Translations under genes and position numbers: made by a program
In this document: in pieces, positions 28,867-36,846 of the stretch
Numbering within the stretch: position 1 is the first letter of the stretch
Layout of the letters: each line of letters opens with the position of its first letter
Notes under the pieces: model-generated
What the model was told of the DNA's origin: nothing
Database searches by the model: none
What the model saw: the letters and a program-made list of their open reading frames with translations, nothing else
Source of the DNA: Salipaludibacillus neizhouensis
GTDB lineage: Bacteria; Bacillota; Bacilli; Bacillales; Salisediminibacteriaceae
Assembly: GCF_002886185.1 (NCBI RefSeq)
Contig: NZ_KZ614147.1
Span: 79,426 to 143,425, forward strand
Direction: 5' to 3'
Length of the DNA: 64,000 nucleotides

Positions 28867-29568
28867 ATGTTTCGTGTGTTCATTGTAGAGGATGATGAGA
28901 AGTTGGTCTCTCTCCTACAAGACTATATTCAGAAATATGAATTTGAAACAAGCGTTGTTCAAAGATTTGAAAGCGTGGTTGAAGAGTTTAAAGCTTTCTC
29001 TCCACATCTTGTTTTATTGGATATTAATTTACCAAAATTCGATGGTTATTACTGGTGCAGACAAATACGTCAGTTCTCTACTTGTCCCATTTTATTTATT
29101 TCTGCTCGTGACGAAAAGATGGAACAGGTGATGGCTATGGAAAACGGTGGAGATGATTTTATTACAAAACCCTTTGATTACGAGATTGTACTTGCAAAAA
29201 TAAGAAGTCAGTTAAGGCGATCTTATGGTGATTATGCAACGAACCAACTTAGTAGAACGATAAACTTTGAGGGAGTTTCCCTTGATGTGGATCGCATGGT
29301 TATAAGTTTCGGTGTCCATATGGTCGAGCTAAGTCATACAGAGACAAGAATGCTAAGTGAATTTTTAAGCAAGCCTGAATCAGTCATTAGTCGTGACCGA
29401 TTGCTTGAAAAAATTTGGGATGAGGAAGCATTTGTAGATGATAATACGCTTAACGTTAATATTAACCGTGTGCGAAAAAAGCTTCAAAATATAAACATTA
29501 AAAATGCCATTCTGACCGTGAGGGGCAAAGGATATCGTCTCATTCCTAATTGGGGGAAAGGAGAATGA
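28867..29568 (+). CDS. OmpR/PhoB-family response regulator (BceR-like)
   Basis: About 233 residues from the ATG at 28867 (GGAGGAG 8 bases upstream; the in-frame GTG at 28858 overlaps that site). The receiver domain has acidic pocket VEDDE, phospho-acceptor Asp52 (VLLDINLPKFDG) and Lys in FITKPFDYE. The C-terminal winged helix ends NVNINRVRKKL and TVRGKGYRLIP. It overlaps the kinase gene by ATGA. It should activate antibiotic-peptide transporter genes nearby. Confidence 0.92.
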   Translation: MFRVFIVEDDEKLVSLLQDYIQKYEFETSVVQRFESVVEEFKAFSPHLVLLDINLPKFDGYYWCRQIRQFSTCPILFISARDEKMEQVMAMENGGDDFITKPFDYEIVLAKIRSQLRRSYGDYATNQLSRTINFEGVSLDVDRMVISFGVHMVELSHTETRMLSEFLSKPESVISRDRLLEKIWDEEAFVDDNTLNVNINRVRKKLQNINIKNAILTVRGKGYRLIPNWGKGE

Positions 29569-30548
29569 AGCTATTTTTCCGTGATCATGTTTCTTTTTGC
29601 TGTTTGTATGTCGGACAATTATTGCTCATATTGATGATTTTTTGGCTTGATGGCTATCGACATGGACCTACAGCTTTGTATGCATCGAGTTTAAGCCTCA
29701 TACTCTTTGGTTGTTACTTAGTCGTTCGCTACATACGAAATCAAACATTTTATAAACGCCTTTCAACACCTTTAACATCATTGAATGATTTGAGTATGGA
29801 ACGTCAAGCTTCTCCACTACCTAGCTATTTAGATCAGTTTCACGATGAACTACGCCAATACTATCTAAAAGAAATGGAAAGCTATAAATTAAAATTTGAC
29901 CATCACATACAATTTCTAAATCAATGGGTGCATCAAATGAAAACGCCTCTCTCCGTGATGCACCTCATGGCACAAGAGCGAGATGATGAATTTTCTTCGT
30001 CTCTTAACGATGAGATTGAGAGGATGAAAAACGGATTGGATATCGTTTTATATACTTCGCGACTGGATTCTTTTGAGAATGACTTTTGTGTGGAATCTCT
30101 TAGTCTCTATTCTTTGATTCGAAAAACAACTTCTGTACAGAAACGATTATTCATAAGGAATCATATCTATCCGGAAATTATGATTGATTCAAAACTTTAC
30201 ATCCATTCAGATGAAAAATGGATATCTTTTGTTTTTACACAACTCATCACTAATGCCATTAAATACACGGTGTGTGCTGGGCAGAAAATCCAATTTGAGG
30301 CCAAACAATTGAAAGATGAAATTGTTGTTTCGATACGTGATTATGGAGTCGGGGTACCTAAAAGTGATTTACCACGTGTTTTTGATCCTTACTTTACTGG
30401 TGAAAATGGACGGTCGTTTCAAGAATCTACAGGAATGGGACTTTTTCTTGTTAAACAAATTATTGATGAATTAGGACATCGTATCGAAATAGAATCTAAT
30501 CTCAATCAAGGCACAATCGTTCAAATTTATTTTAAACGAGTAAATTGA
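29565..30548 (+). CDS. Intramembrane-sensing histidine kinase (BceS-like)
   Basis: About 327 residues. Two membrane helices (about 11-29 and 38-58) are separated by only about 8 residues, so there is no extracellular sensor; BceS kinases of this type sense through the BceAB transporter. H-box His123 (FLNQWVHQMKTPLS), N-box QLITNAIKYT and G-boxes (DYGVGVP, TGMGLFLVKQ) are intact. The ATG at 29565 overlaps the regulator's stop and has GGGGAAAGGAG upstream. Confidence 0.92.
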   Translation: MKLFFRDHVSFCCLYVGQLLLILMIFWLDGYRHGPTALYASSLSLILFGCYLVVRYIRNQTFYKRLSTPLTSLNDLSMERQASPLPSYLDQFHDELRQYYLKEMESYKLKFDHHIQFLNQWVHQMKTPLSVMHLMAQERDDEFSSSLNDEIERMKNGLDIVLYTSRLDSFENDFCVESLSLYSLIRKTTSVQKRLFIRNHIYPEIMIDSKLYIHSDEKWISFVFTQLITNAIKYTVCAGQKIQFEAKQLKDEIVVSIRDYGVGVPKSDLPRVFDPYFTGENGRSFQESTGMGLFLVKQIIDELGHRIEIESNLNQGTIVQIYFKRVN

Positions 30549-30549
30549 A

Positions 30550-30571
30550 TTACAAGTTTGTAAGTGAATTG
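30550..30571. promoter_or_regulatory. BceR-type operator upstream of the BceA-like gene
   Basis: TTACAAGTTTGTAAG followed by a third half-site (TTGTAAG) lies just after the kinase stop and 67 bases before the ATPase gene. TTAC-N6-GTAAG matches the site at 28711 in the lanF promoter. Confidence 0.65.
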
Positions 30572-30637
30572 TAAGGTTAATCAATTCATCAACCGTTGTG
30601 TTAGCGTTACACTATGCTTACTTAGGAGGGGAGCTAT

Positions 30638-31417
30638 ATGCAAATTGTAGATGTAAAAGGATTGAGTAAAATTTATAGAGGAAGGGTTTCTCATTGCGCT
30701 CTGGATCGCATCAATTTTTCAATCGATAAAGAAGAATTTGTTGGAATTATGGGTCCCTCAGGTAGTGGGAAGACGACTTTACTTAATTTATTAGCAACAA
30801 TTGATATGCCATCTCATGGGACAGTTTCGATAAACGGGAGTAATCCACATGCTATGACTCATAAAGATAAAGCAATTTTTCGAAGGAATGAAATTGGTTT
30901 TGTATTTCAGCAATTTAACCTTCTTGACACCCTGACGGTGGAAGAAAATATTTTTTTGCCTTTGGTTTTAAACGGGGTGAAATCTCAAGAAATGGACAAA
31001 GAAATTGCGCGTATTTCTCAACAACTGGGTATAGAATCTCTTTTAAATAAAAGAACCTATGAAATTTCAGGCGGACAAATGCAACGAACTGCTATCGCTC
31101 GAGCGATTATTCATAAACCCTCCTTAATTTTAGCTGATGAACCTACTGGAAATCTTGATTCAAGATCATCCAAAGCTGTAATGGACACTCTTTCTAATAT
31201 TAACCGGAGTGAAAAGACAACCACTCTTATGGTAACGCATGATCCAGTCGTAGCAAGCTATTGTAAACGAGTCATTTTCATCAAGGATGGTAAGCTTTAT
31301 AACGAAATTTATAAAGGAGATAGCCATCCCGTTTTTTTTCAAAAAATTATTGATGTTCTTGGTCATCTGGGTGGTGATAGCTATAATTTGATGGAACCAA
31401 TTGATAATCATAAGTGA
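30638..31417 (+). CDS. BceA-type ABC transporter ATP-binding protein
   Basis: 259 residues. Walker A GPSGSGKT (39-46), Q-loop FVFQQFNLLDTLT, signature ISGGQMQR and Walker B LILADEPTGNLD are intact and of the MacB/BceA type. AGGAGGGG precedes the ATG. In Bce modules the permease gene bceB follows immediately; here it does not, and the only BceB-like gene is at 24788 on the other strand. The C-terminus (about residues 230-259) is a little longer than usual. Confidence 0.88.
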   Translation: MQIVDVKGLSKIYRGRVSHCALDRINFSIDKEEFVGIMGPSGSGKTTLLNLLATIDMPSHGTVSINGSNPHAMTHKDKAIFRRNEIGFVFQQFNLLDTLTVEENIFLPLVLNGVKSQEMDKEIARISQQLGIESLLNKRTYEISGGQMQRTAIARAIIHKPSLILADEPTGNLDSRSSKAVMDTLSNINRSEKTTTLMVTHDPVVASYCKRVIFIKDGKLYNEIYKGDSHPVFFQKIIDVLGHLGGDSYNLMEPIDNHK

Positions 31418-31442
31418 GCGGGTAAACAAGTTGGATGGTTAT

Positions 31443-31702
31443 ATGTCAAAAGGGATTCAAGCAATCCTATTGTTACAAATATTATGTTTTTTAATGTTTT
31501 TGACTAATATTCTAGGATTGGTAGGGTCTTACAATGAATACTTGCAGGATTTCATTTGGTTAACTATACAAATTTAGGTTTAATTATGGGTATTATAGGT
31601 TTGTCTAAACACGTTTTGAAATCTCTATCTATAATTAATATTGGTTGTGGATCAATTATACTCTTATCTTGGATCGCTATTTCAGGTATCGATAAGATGT
31701 AA
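31443..31702 (+). pseudogene. Small membrane protein gene with an apparent frameshift
   Basis: An ATG at 31443 opens a hydrophobic frame (GIQAILLLQILCFLMFLTNI) that stops at 31575; a second frame from about 31560 continues GLIMGIIGLSKHVLKSLSII to a TAA at 31700. Together they look like one protein of about 85 residues with three membrane helices, broken by a single indel. It sits where bceB would be expected but is not homologous to it. The family is not recognised. Confidence 0.4.
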
Positions 31703-31747
31703 TCATGAACAGACATGTTAGTTGAATGAATTTCAAATTTTATAAAG

Positions 31748-32450
31748 CTAATTTCCAGTCTTAATTCGTTCGAAAATATTTATGGAAATCGAACGAATGA
31801 AGATTATACTCAACCGATAAAGTGAAACATTTGATTTCGAGGCATATTGGCTTCCGCGATCGGAATGGTGGATAAGGCCAGATGTTGGTGGCTGTGTAAT
31901 CATCGCTCGTTTTAGAGCTGTTACAACAAGTTCTTTCGTCATCCGTCCATCCATTTCCCAGCCTATAATACGTCTTGAATAAAGATCCATAACCGATGCT
32001 AAGTACAGCCAACCTTCGCTCGTCCATATATACGTAATATCAGCTACCCACACTTGGCCTGGACGTTCTACGGTAAACTGTTGATTTAATAGATTCGGGT
32101 AGATCGGTAGAATATGCTTAGAGTTGGTTGTTGCTTTGTTCTTTTTAACCGTTTTAGAACGGATGCCATTTTCCTTCATGATCCGTGTCACTGTTTTCTG
32201 AGAAACCCTGACCCCTGCGCCCTGTAATACTTTTGTGATCTTTGGGCTTCCGTATGTGTTCCTTGACTCTAAATGGATTCTCTTAATACGTGAGGTTAAC
32301 TTTTCTCGCTTCTTTTTTTGATTACTCTTAGGACGCTTTAACCAAGCGTAGTAGCCGCTTTTAGAAACACCTAATACTTGGCACATCTTCGCTACACGGT
32401 GATCGTGTCGGTGCTGTTTAATGAAGTCATAAATTACTTCTGGTCTTTGG
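31748..32450 (-). pseudogene. IS3 transposase OrfB, C-terminally truncated
   Basis: The frame includes YDFIKQHRHDHRVAKMCQVL upstream of the first ATG, consistent with synthesis by frameshifting from orfA. The first two catalytic residues are present (VADITYIW and IHHSDRGSQYASK), but from there the reading becomes unrelated and the downstream Glu is absent. An ATG-started part spans 31748-32386. It should be inactive. Confidence 0.85.
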
Positions 32451-32730
32451 CGAAGATGCCCATAGCTTTTTTTAAGATGGCATTTTCCTCTTCTAAATCT
32501 CGAATACGCTTCTTAAAGTCACTTTCAGCTTTGTCTTCGGCACTTACATTTCCGCTACCTACAAAGGCTGCTTCGTTACCGATCTCGTATTTCTTTATCC
32601 AGTTATGCAGTGTTTGTTCTGCCAGATCTAATTCTCTAGCGACTTCCGCTATTCTTTTCCCGTCCTCCTTTACCATACGAACTGCTTGAACTTTAAATTC
32701 CTTATCATACGTTTTTCTCATGTTGGACAC
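32434..32730 (-). CDS. IS3-family transposase OrfA
   Basis: 98 residues: KTYDKEFKVQAVRMVKEDGK, helix-turn-helix (VARELDLAEQTLHNWIKKY) and a coiled-coil end (FKKRIRDLEEENAILKKAMG). It ends IFAKDQK as in IS150-type OrfA. It differs clearly from the OrfA at 21517, so the window holds two distinct IS3 lineages. Confidence 0.92.
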   Translation of the reverse strand: MSNMRKTYDKEFKVQAVRMVKEDGKRIAEVARELDLAEQTLHNWIKKYEIGNEAAFVGSGNVSAEDKAESDFKKRIRDLEEENAILKKAMGIFAKDQK

Positions 32731-32804
32731 TCCCGTTAGATTGTTAGGTATGATTATACTAGAATTTCTCCCAATTTACCGTGTCCATTATTTAGGCTAA
32801 CATT

Positions 32805-32832
32805 AGGATTGTCTAAATCGACAATCCTTTTA
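32805..32832 (+). terminator. Possible terminator hairpin
   Basis: Perfect 9-bp stem AGGATTGTC / GACAATCCT, 6-base loop, then four T residues. No plus-strand gene ends directly before it; it may belong to sequence interrupted by the IS3 element. Confidence 0.45.
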
Positions 32833-33003
32833 CTTATGACTTTTCTATTTGAAAATACCATCTGACTTTGCCCTTATCTCAGATTTGAGGCATATGTTCT
32901 TTGGCAAAAGCCCCTAGCTTGTTCATAATTGATTAGAATCTCATCGGCAATTTTCTAGAGTTAGCTAAGAGGGAAATCCCAATTTTAGTGAAGCCAAACC
33001 TAT

Positions 33004-33507
33004 TCAAAAATTGTTAGCTTTGTTTCCCATAGAAATGGATATCCTATTCCACATATTGATTTGATTGATGATTATAACTAAATCTACATATTCTTTTTCG
33101 TCATAATATTTTCTGACTAGATTATATAATTCATCATTAATTCCTTTTTCTGAAATTAGTGTCATGTTTTTTGCTAGTTGCAATGCAACTTTTTCTTTTT
33201 CACTGTATATATTCGTCTCAGTCCAAGTGTCTAAGTGATTTATCTGCTCATCCGTTACTCTCAGCTTCTTTGCTTCTTTAGTGTGCATATTAAGGCAGTA
33301 AGAGCAACCATTGATTTGAGAGACTCTTATTTTCAGGAGTTCTCTCAATTGCCGGTCAATCGATGTTTTCTTTACGTACTTCTCTAGATCCATGATTCTT
33401 TCTAACGCTTCTGGTGCTACCTTAAAGTAGTTGATTCTATTCTTCATGTTCATAAAGCTGGCTGCCTTTACAATCCCCTTATTAACTAGTTTTGACACGT
33501 CCCACAC
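33004..33507 (-). CDS. AhpD-like (carboxymuconolactone decarboxylase family) protein
   Basis: About 160 residues with the C-x-x-C-x-x-x-H redox motif in NGCSYCLNMHTKEAKKLRV, typical of AhpD-like alkylhydroperoxidase-fold proteins. The nominal start is GTG; a second GTG at 33498 or an ATG at about 33450 are alternatives because AGGAG lies directly before the first. It is divergent from a TetR regulator, with a palindromic operator between. A role in peroxide or electrophile defence is inferred. Confidence 0.88.
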   Translation of the reverse strand: MWDVSKLVNKGIVKAASFMNMKNRINYFKVAPEALERIMDLEKYVKKTSIDRQLRELLKIRVSQINGCSYCLNMHTKEAKKLRVTDEQINHLDTWTETNIYSEKEKVALQLAKNMTLISEKGINDELYNLVRKYYDEKEYVDLVIIINQINMWNRISISMGNKANNF

Positions 33508-33585
33508 TCCTCTCTGATTTATCTAATTTCCCTATACCTTTTATAAAACCAATTCTAATTTTTGTTTTGAGCATTTTTCCCTTAG

Positions 33586-33605
33586 AGTGCAACACTTGTT
33601 GTACT
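33586..33605. promoter_or_regulatory. Palindromic operator between ahpD-like and tetR genes
   Basis: AGTGCAACACTTGTTGTACT has 9-base arms pairing at 8 of 9 positions. An extra half-site AGTACAACA occurs at 33657-33665, 34 bases before the tetR start. Probably bound by the divergent TetR-family protein. Confidence 0.65.
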
Positions 33606-33698
33606 TGTAGTTATATCGTATTCTAGAAAAAGGTAAATATCAATAGGAAGCCGATAAGTACAACATACCTCTATTGTATGCTAGGAATAGGAGGCACT

Positions 33699-34256
33699 AT
33701 GAAATATTCAACTGATAACCCGATCGCTCTAAAGTCACAAAAATGGCTGGTTGTTGCTTTGTTAGAACTAATGAAAGAAAAACCCTACAACAAAATTACA
33801 ATAAAAGAAATTGCTCAAAAGTCTGAATTAGACAGAAGTACATTTTATCGGAATTTCAGTTCAAAAGAAGATATTCTTAATTTCCATCTCGATGTTCTGT
33901 CACAGGACTATATTAATCGAATTGAGCAAACCGAAGACGTGGATATGAGAAAAGTTTCAAATATCTTTTTGGAATTTTGTAATGATAATTTAGAGTTCTT
34001 TTGTTCTCTGCGTAGAAATGGATTATCCACGTTTCTATTAGAAGCTTTTAATTCCCGTTTGCCTGATATCCATCGGTTAGTTCAAAACAAATTTCCGTAT
34101 TTAATAAGTGAAGAAAATTTCGAGTTCGCATTAGCATTTAACGCAGGAGGAATGTGGAACCTTTTAATGAATTGGATTGATACAGGATTGAAACGACCGT
34201 ATTCGGACCTAGTTAACGGTTTTGAGGAAATAAGTTATTTTAACTCCAAACAATAA
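33699..34256 (+). CDS. TetR/AcrR-family transcriptional regulator
   Basis: About 185 residues from the ATG at 33699, seven bases after AGGAGG (an in-frame ATG at 33678 precedes that site). The HTH is ITIKEIAQKSELDRSTFYRN followed by FSSKEDIL; the C-terminal half is helical, similar to the TetR_C_7/AcrR group. Divergent from the AhpD-like gene, which it likely represses through the site at 33586. Confidence 0.88.
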   Translation: MKYSTDNPIALKSQKWLVVALLELMKEKPYNKITIKEIAQKSELDRSTFYRNFSSKEDILNFHLDVLSQDYINRIEQTEDVDMRKVSNIFLEFCNDNLEFFCSLRRNGLSTFLLEAFNSRLPDIHRLVQNKFPYLISEENFEFALAFNAGGMWNLLMNWIDTGLKRPYSDLVNGFEEISYFNSKQ

Positions 34257-34382
34257 GTCGGATTAGGCATAAATAAAAAAGCTGTAACTAACAATTTTAA
34301 AGATCCAAGTTTACATATTAGGAATTTCTGTCGTACCATGAGTAAGGAAGATAAGTTCTAATTAAAGAGCAGGAAGGTTCTT

Positions 34383-34697
34383 TTGAAAGATCTATCAAAA
34401 TACGGAATTGTTTCAGCACTCCAAGCAATCGGCGGTAAATGGAAGCCGCATATATTATTTATCCTTTTAGAAAAGGGTACAAAACGTTTTGGGGAATTAA
34501 GCGGGTTAATGCCTGAAATAACACAGGGTGTACTAACACAACAACTTAGAGAATTAGAAAAAGATGGATTGGTCAACCGTGTTGTTTATCAGGAGATTCC
34601 ACCAAGGGTAGAATATTCTTTATCAACACACGGGAAAACGTTGGAGCATATATTAAGTAATATGTGTGCATGGGTTTATCACACGGGAAATTTATAG
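34383..34697 (+). CDS. HxlR-family transcriptional regulator
   Basis: 104 residues starting at TTG with AGGAAGG upstream. Winged-helix blocks: LQAIGGKWKPHILFILLEKG, ITQGVLTQQLRELEKDGLV and PPRVEYSLSTHGK. One Cys near the C-terminus (SNMCAW). It is followed 66 bases later by a second HxlR gene in the same direction; the sequences are clearly distinct, so this is not a recent duplication. Confidence 0.9.
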   Translation: MKDLSKYGIVSALQAIGGKWKPHILFILLEKGTKRFGELSGLMPEITQGVLTQQLRELEKDGLVNRVVYQEIPPRVEYSLSTHGKTLEHILSNMCAWVYHTGNL

Positions 34698-34763
34698 AAA
34701 AAAATAAAAATTATTCAGAAAATATATAAGAAATAATGAAAAATAGTTAAGGAGAGAAAATAT

Positions 34764-35120
34764 ATGGAAAACGAAATGAAGAAAACCTGTGTTCCGAATG
34801 ACGTTACCTTAAAAGATACTGGCTTTGGATATACGCTGTCTGTCATTGGCGGCAAATATAAAATGATTATTTTATACTGGTTGTCTGAAAATGAGGTAAT
34901 GCGATTTAATGAATTAAAGCGCGGTATAGCCTCTATCTCGTATAAGACATTAAGTGTGATGTTAAAAGAAATGGAAGTCGACGGGATTGTGATACGAAAA
35001 GAATACCCACAAATTCCTCCAAAGGTAGAGTATTCACTTTCTGAACGTGGACAATCTCTTCTTCCTATTTTGAATATGATGTGTGATTGGGGAGAACTGA
35101 ATCAAAACGGAGGAGCATAA
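34764..35120 (+). CDS. HxlR-family transcriptional regulator
   Basis: 118 residues, AAGGAGAG before the ATG. Blocks: LSVIGGKYKMIILYWLSENE, SYKTLSVMLKEMEVDGIVIR and PPKVEYSLSERGQSLLPIL. An N-terminal Cys9 (KKTCVPND) is placed like the redox-active Cys of YodB/HypR-type sensors. The gene fragment at 38560 encodes a close relative (same KTLSVMLKE and SERG blocks). It is convergent with an NAD(P)H oxidoreductase gene that such regulators often control. Confidence 0.9.
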   Translation: MENEMKKTCVPNDVTLKDTGFGYTLSVIGGKYKMIILYWLSENEVMRFNELKRGIASISYKTLSVMLKEMEVDGIVIRKEYPQIPPKVEYSLSERGQSLLPILNMMCDWGELNQNGGA

Positions 35121-35140
35121 ATAATAGACATATAGATAAA

Positions 35141-35166
35141 CTCTCTTCTATTTGATTAGAAGAGAG
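35141..35166. terminator. Hairpin between convergent hxlR and oxidoreductase genes
   Basis: Perfect 9-bp stem CTCTCTTCT / AGAAGAGAG, 8-base loop, 20 bases past the hxlR stop. A U tract is lacking, so termination is uncertain. Confidence 0.45.
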
Positions 35167-35282
35167 CTATCCCCGAAGTAGATTATTCTACCGTACCTTC
35201 ATATGATAATAAAATTTGTGAGTACTATTAAGTAATAAACATAAAAGCTCGGAGTAATTTGATTCCTTCCGGGTATGAGTGA

Positions 35283-35843
35283 TTATAGATTATTCAAAAA
35301 TGCTATATACTCTGTTGTATTGTGTTCTAATCCATTTTCTCCTGGCTTTAACTCTTCCTCTTCTGTTCCACCTGGCTTATTTTCTTCTCCATAAAATGCA
35401 TGGATGGGACGATAATTAGCCTGGCAGTAGAAAAAGGTTGTTTCAAACGGAATCAGTATCTGTTCCAATGTATGACCATATCTGCCCTCTTTACTGTAAT
35501 CACTTGCTCTAATCCCCGCTGAAACAGCCAAAGCAACTTTCCTGTTCTTTAATTTATCCCCGCCATTGGAACCATAAGCCCAGCCGTAATCAAAAACTTC
35601 ATCCATCCATTTCTTTAAAAGAGACGGACTGTTAAACCATTGAATTGGGAATTGCAGAACCAGATTTTCGTGTGATTCAATCAATTGCCGTTCCTTCTCT
35701 ACATCTACCTTTTCTGTCGGATAGGACTTATATAATTCATGTATTGTATAATCCTCTGGATATTTTTTCAGTTCTTCTACCCAGCGTTTATTTATGGTAG
35801 ATGTTTCTATACTCGGATGTGCTACTACAACAAGTGTTTTCAT
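35283..35843 (-). CDS. NAD(P)H-dependent oxidoreductase (flavodoxin-like fold, KefF/YwrO type)
   Basis: 186 residues. Typical elements are TLVVVAHPSIETSTINKRW, the FPIQWFNSPSLLKKWMDEVF block that forms the FMN site, and SAGIRASDYSKEG. These enzymes perform two-electron reduction of quinones. GAAGGAGGAAC precedes the ATG. An HxlR-type regulator gene fragment lies upstream in the same direction beyond the IS21 insertion, suggesting that a regulator/enzyme pair was separated by the element. Confidence 0.9.
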   Translation of the reverse strand: MKTLVVVAHPSIETSTINKRWVEELKKYPEDYTIHELYKSYPTEKVDVEKERQLIESHENLVLQFPIQWFNSPSLLKKWMDEVFDYGWAYGSNGGDKLKNRKVALAVSAGIRASDYSKEGRYGHTLEQILIPFETTFFYCQANYRPIHAFYGEENKPGGTEEEELKPGENGLEHNTTEYIAFLNNL

Positions 35844-36126
35844 AGTGGTGTTCCTCCTTCAAATTTGTTTCTACTTGAGTATAGGATACAGACACATCGT
35901 ATGTAAGTACGCACTTTTAGGTGAGATACTGATGTAAAGGTAAGTACCTCTGGAGAAATGAATTTAGATTCTTTCTGTATGTCAACGGAGAGAAGGGGAA
36001 ACCCGATTTTATAGGAGTGATCCAACGTTTTTCTTCAAACAATGATTCAACACCAGCTGGATGTATTTGGCAAGTAAAAAATGTATGGAATGGCAATTAA
36101 AAATGCATGCCACTTGCCGTCTCTAG

Positions 36127-36846
36127 TTATTGTTGTAATAAAGATTCTTTGTATCGAAAGCTTTCTCCCGTAAACATTAATAAATGAGAATGATGAATCA
36201 ATCGGTCAATAACGGCTTCTGTTAGAATGGGATCACCGAAAACATGGTTCCATTGACCGAATTGAAGGTTAGTTGTTATTAATAGACTACGGTTTTCGTA
36301 GCACATAGATATCACTTGAAATAACAGTTCTGCACCTTCTTTATTTAAGGGGATATATCCTAATTCGTCGAGCACCAAAAGATCCAGCTTTTCAATCATC
36401 TTCATGAACTTCGGAAGAGTTCCTTGTTGGTTGACTTCTATTAACTTATTAACTAAAGCTGCCACTGTAAAAAACTTCACCCGACTGCCAAACCTGTGTA
36501 TGGCATTTAAGGATATCAATGCCGCCAAATAGGTTTTCCCTGTACCAACTCCTCCGTATAAAATGAGGTTTTCTTGCTCTTTAATAAAATCCCCATTTAA
36601 TATCGTTTCTTGATCAATTCCTTGTGGAATTTGTATATGCTCCCATTGAAAAGGCAACGTTCCTGTTTTCGGCAACTGAGCTTGGTTTAATAGTAAGTTA
36701 ATCTTTCGCTCTTCACGATTTTTAGCTTCCATTTCAAATAGCTTCAATAAGTACTCTTGGTTATTTTCAGCTTCAATTTCATGATAATGTTCACGAATCC
36801 AGCTAAGCTTCAACTGTTTGGCGTAGGATTCGATTTGCTCTTTCAT
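36127..36846 (-). CDS. istB: IS21-family helper ATPase IstB
   Basis: 239 residues, DnaC-like AAA+ fold. Walker A GGVGTGKT (in LILYGGVGTGKTYLAAL), Walker B LLVLDELGYIP, sensor LLITTNLQFGQW and the C-terminal ESFRYKESL are all present. IstB assembles on target DNA and recruits the IstA transposase. Full length. Confidence 0.95.
   Translation of the reverse strand: MKEQIESYAKQLKLSWIREHYHEIEAENNQEYLLKLFEMEAKNREERKINLLLNQAQLPKTGTLPFQWEHIQIPQGIDQETILNGDFIKEQENLILYGGVGTGKTYLAALISLNAIHRFGSRVKFFTVAALVNKLIEVNQQGTLPKFMKMIEKLDLLVLDELGYIPLNKEGAELLFQVISMCYENRSLLITTNLQFGQWNHVFGDPILTEAVIDRLIHHSHLLMFTGESFRYKESLLQQ

Larger units (their letters stand above)
31748..32787 (-). mobile_element. IS3-family (IS150-like) element truncated at the orfB end
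   Basis: From the terminal TGGACACGG end at about 32787 inward: complete orfA, the A7 slippery site (32467-32473) for the -1 frameshift, and orfB up to shortly after the second catalytic Asp. The last third of orfB, including the catalytic Glu, and the right terminus are missing. It lies beside the disrupted end of the Bce-type locus. Confidence 0.8.
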
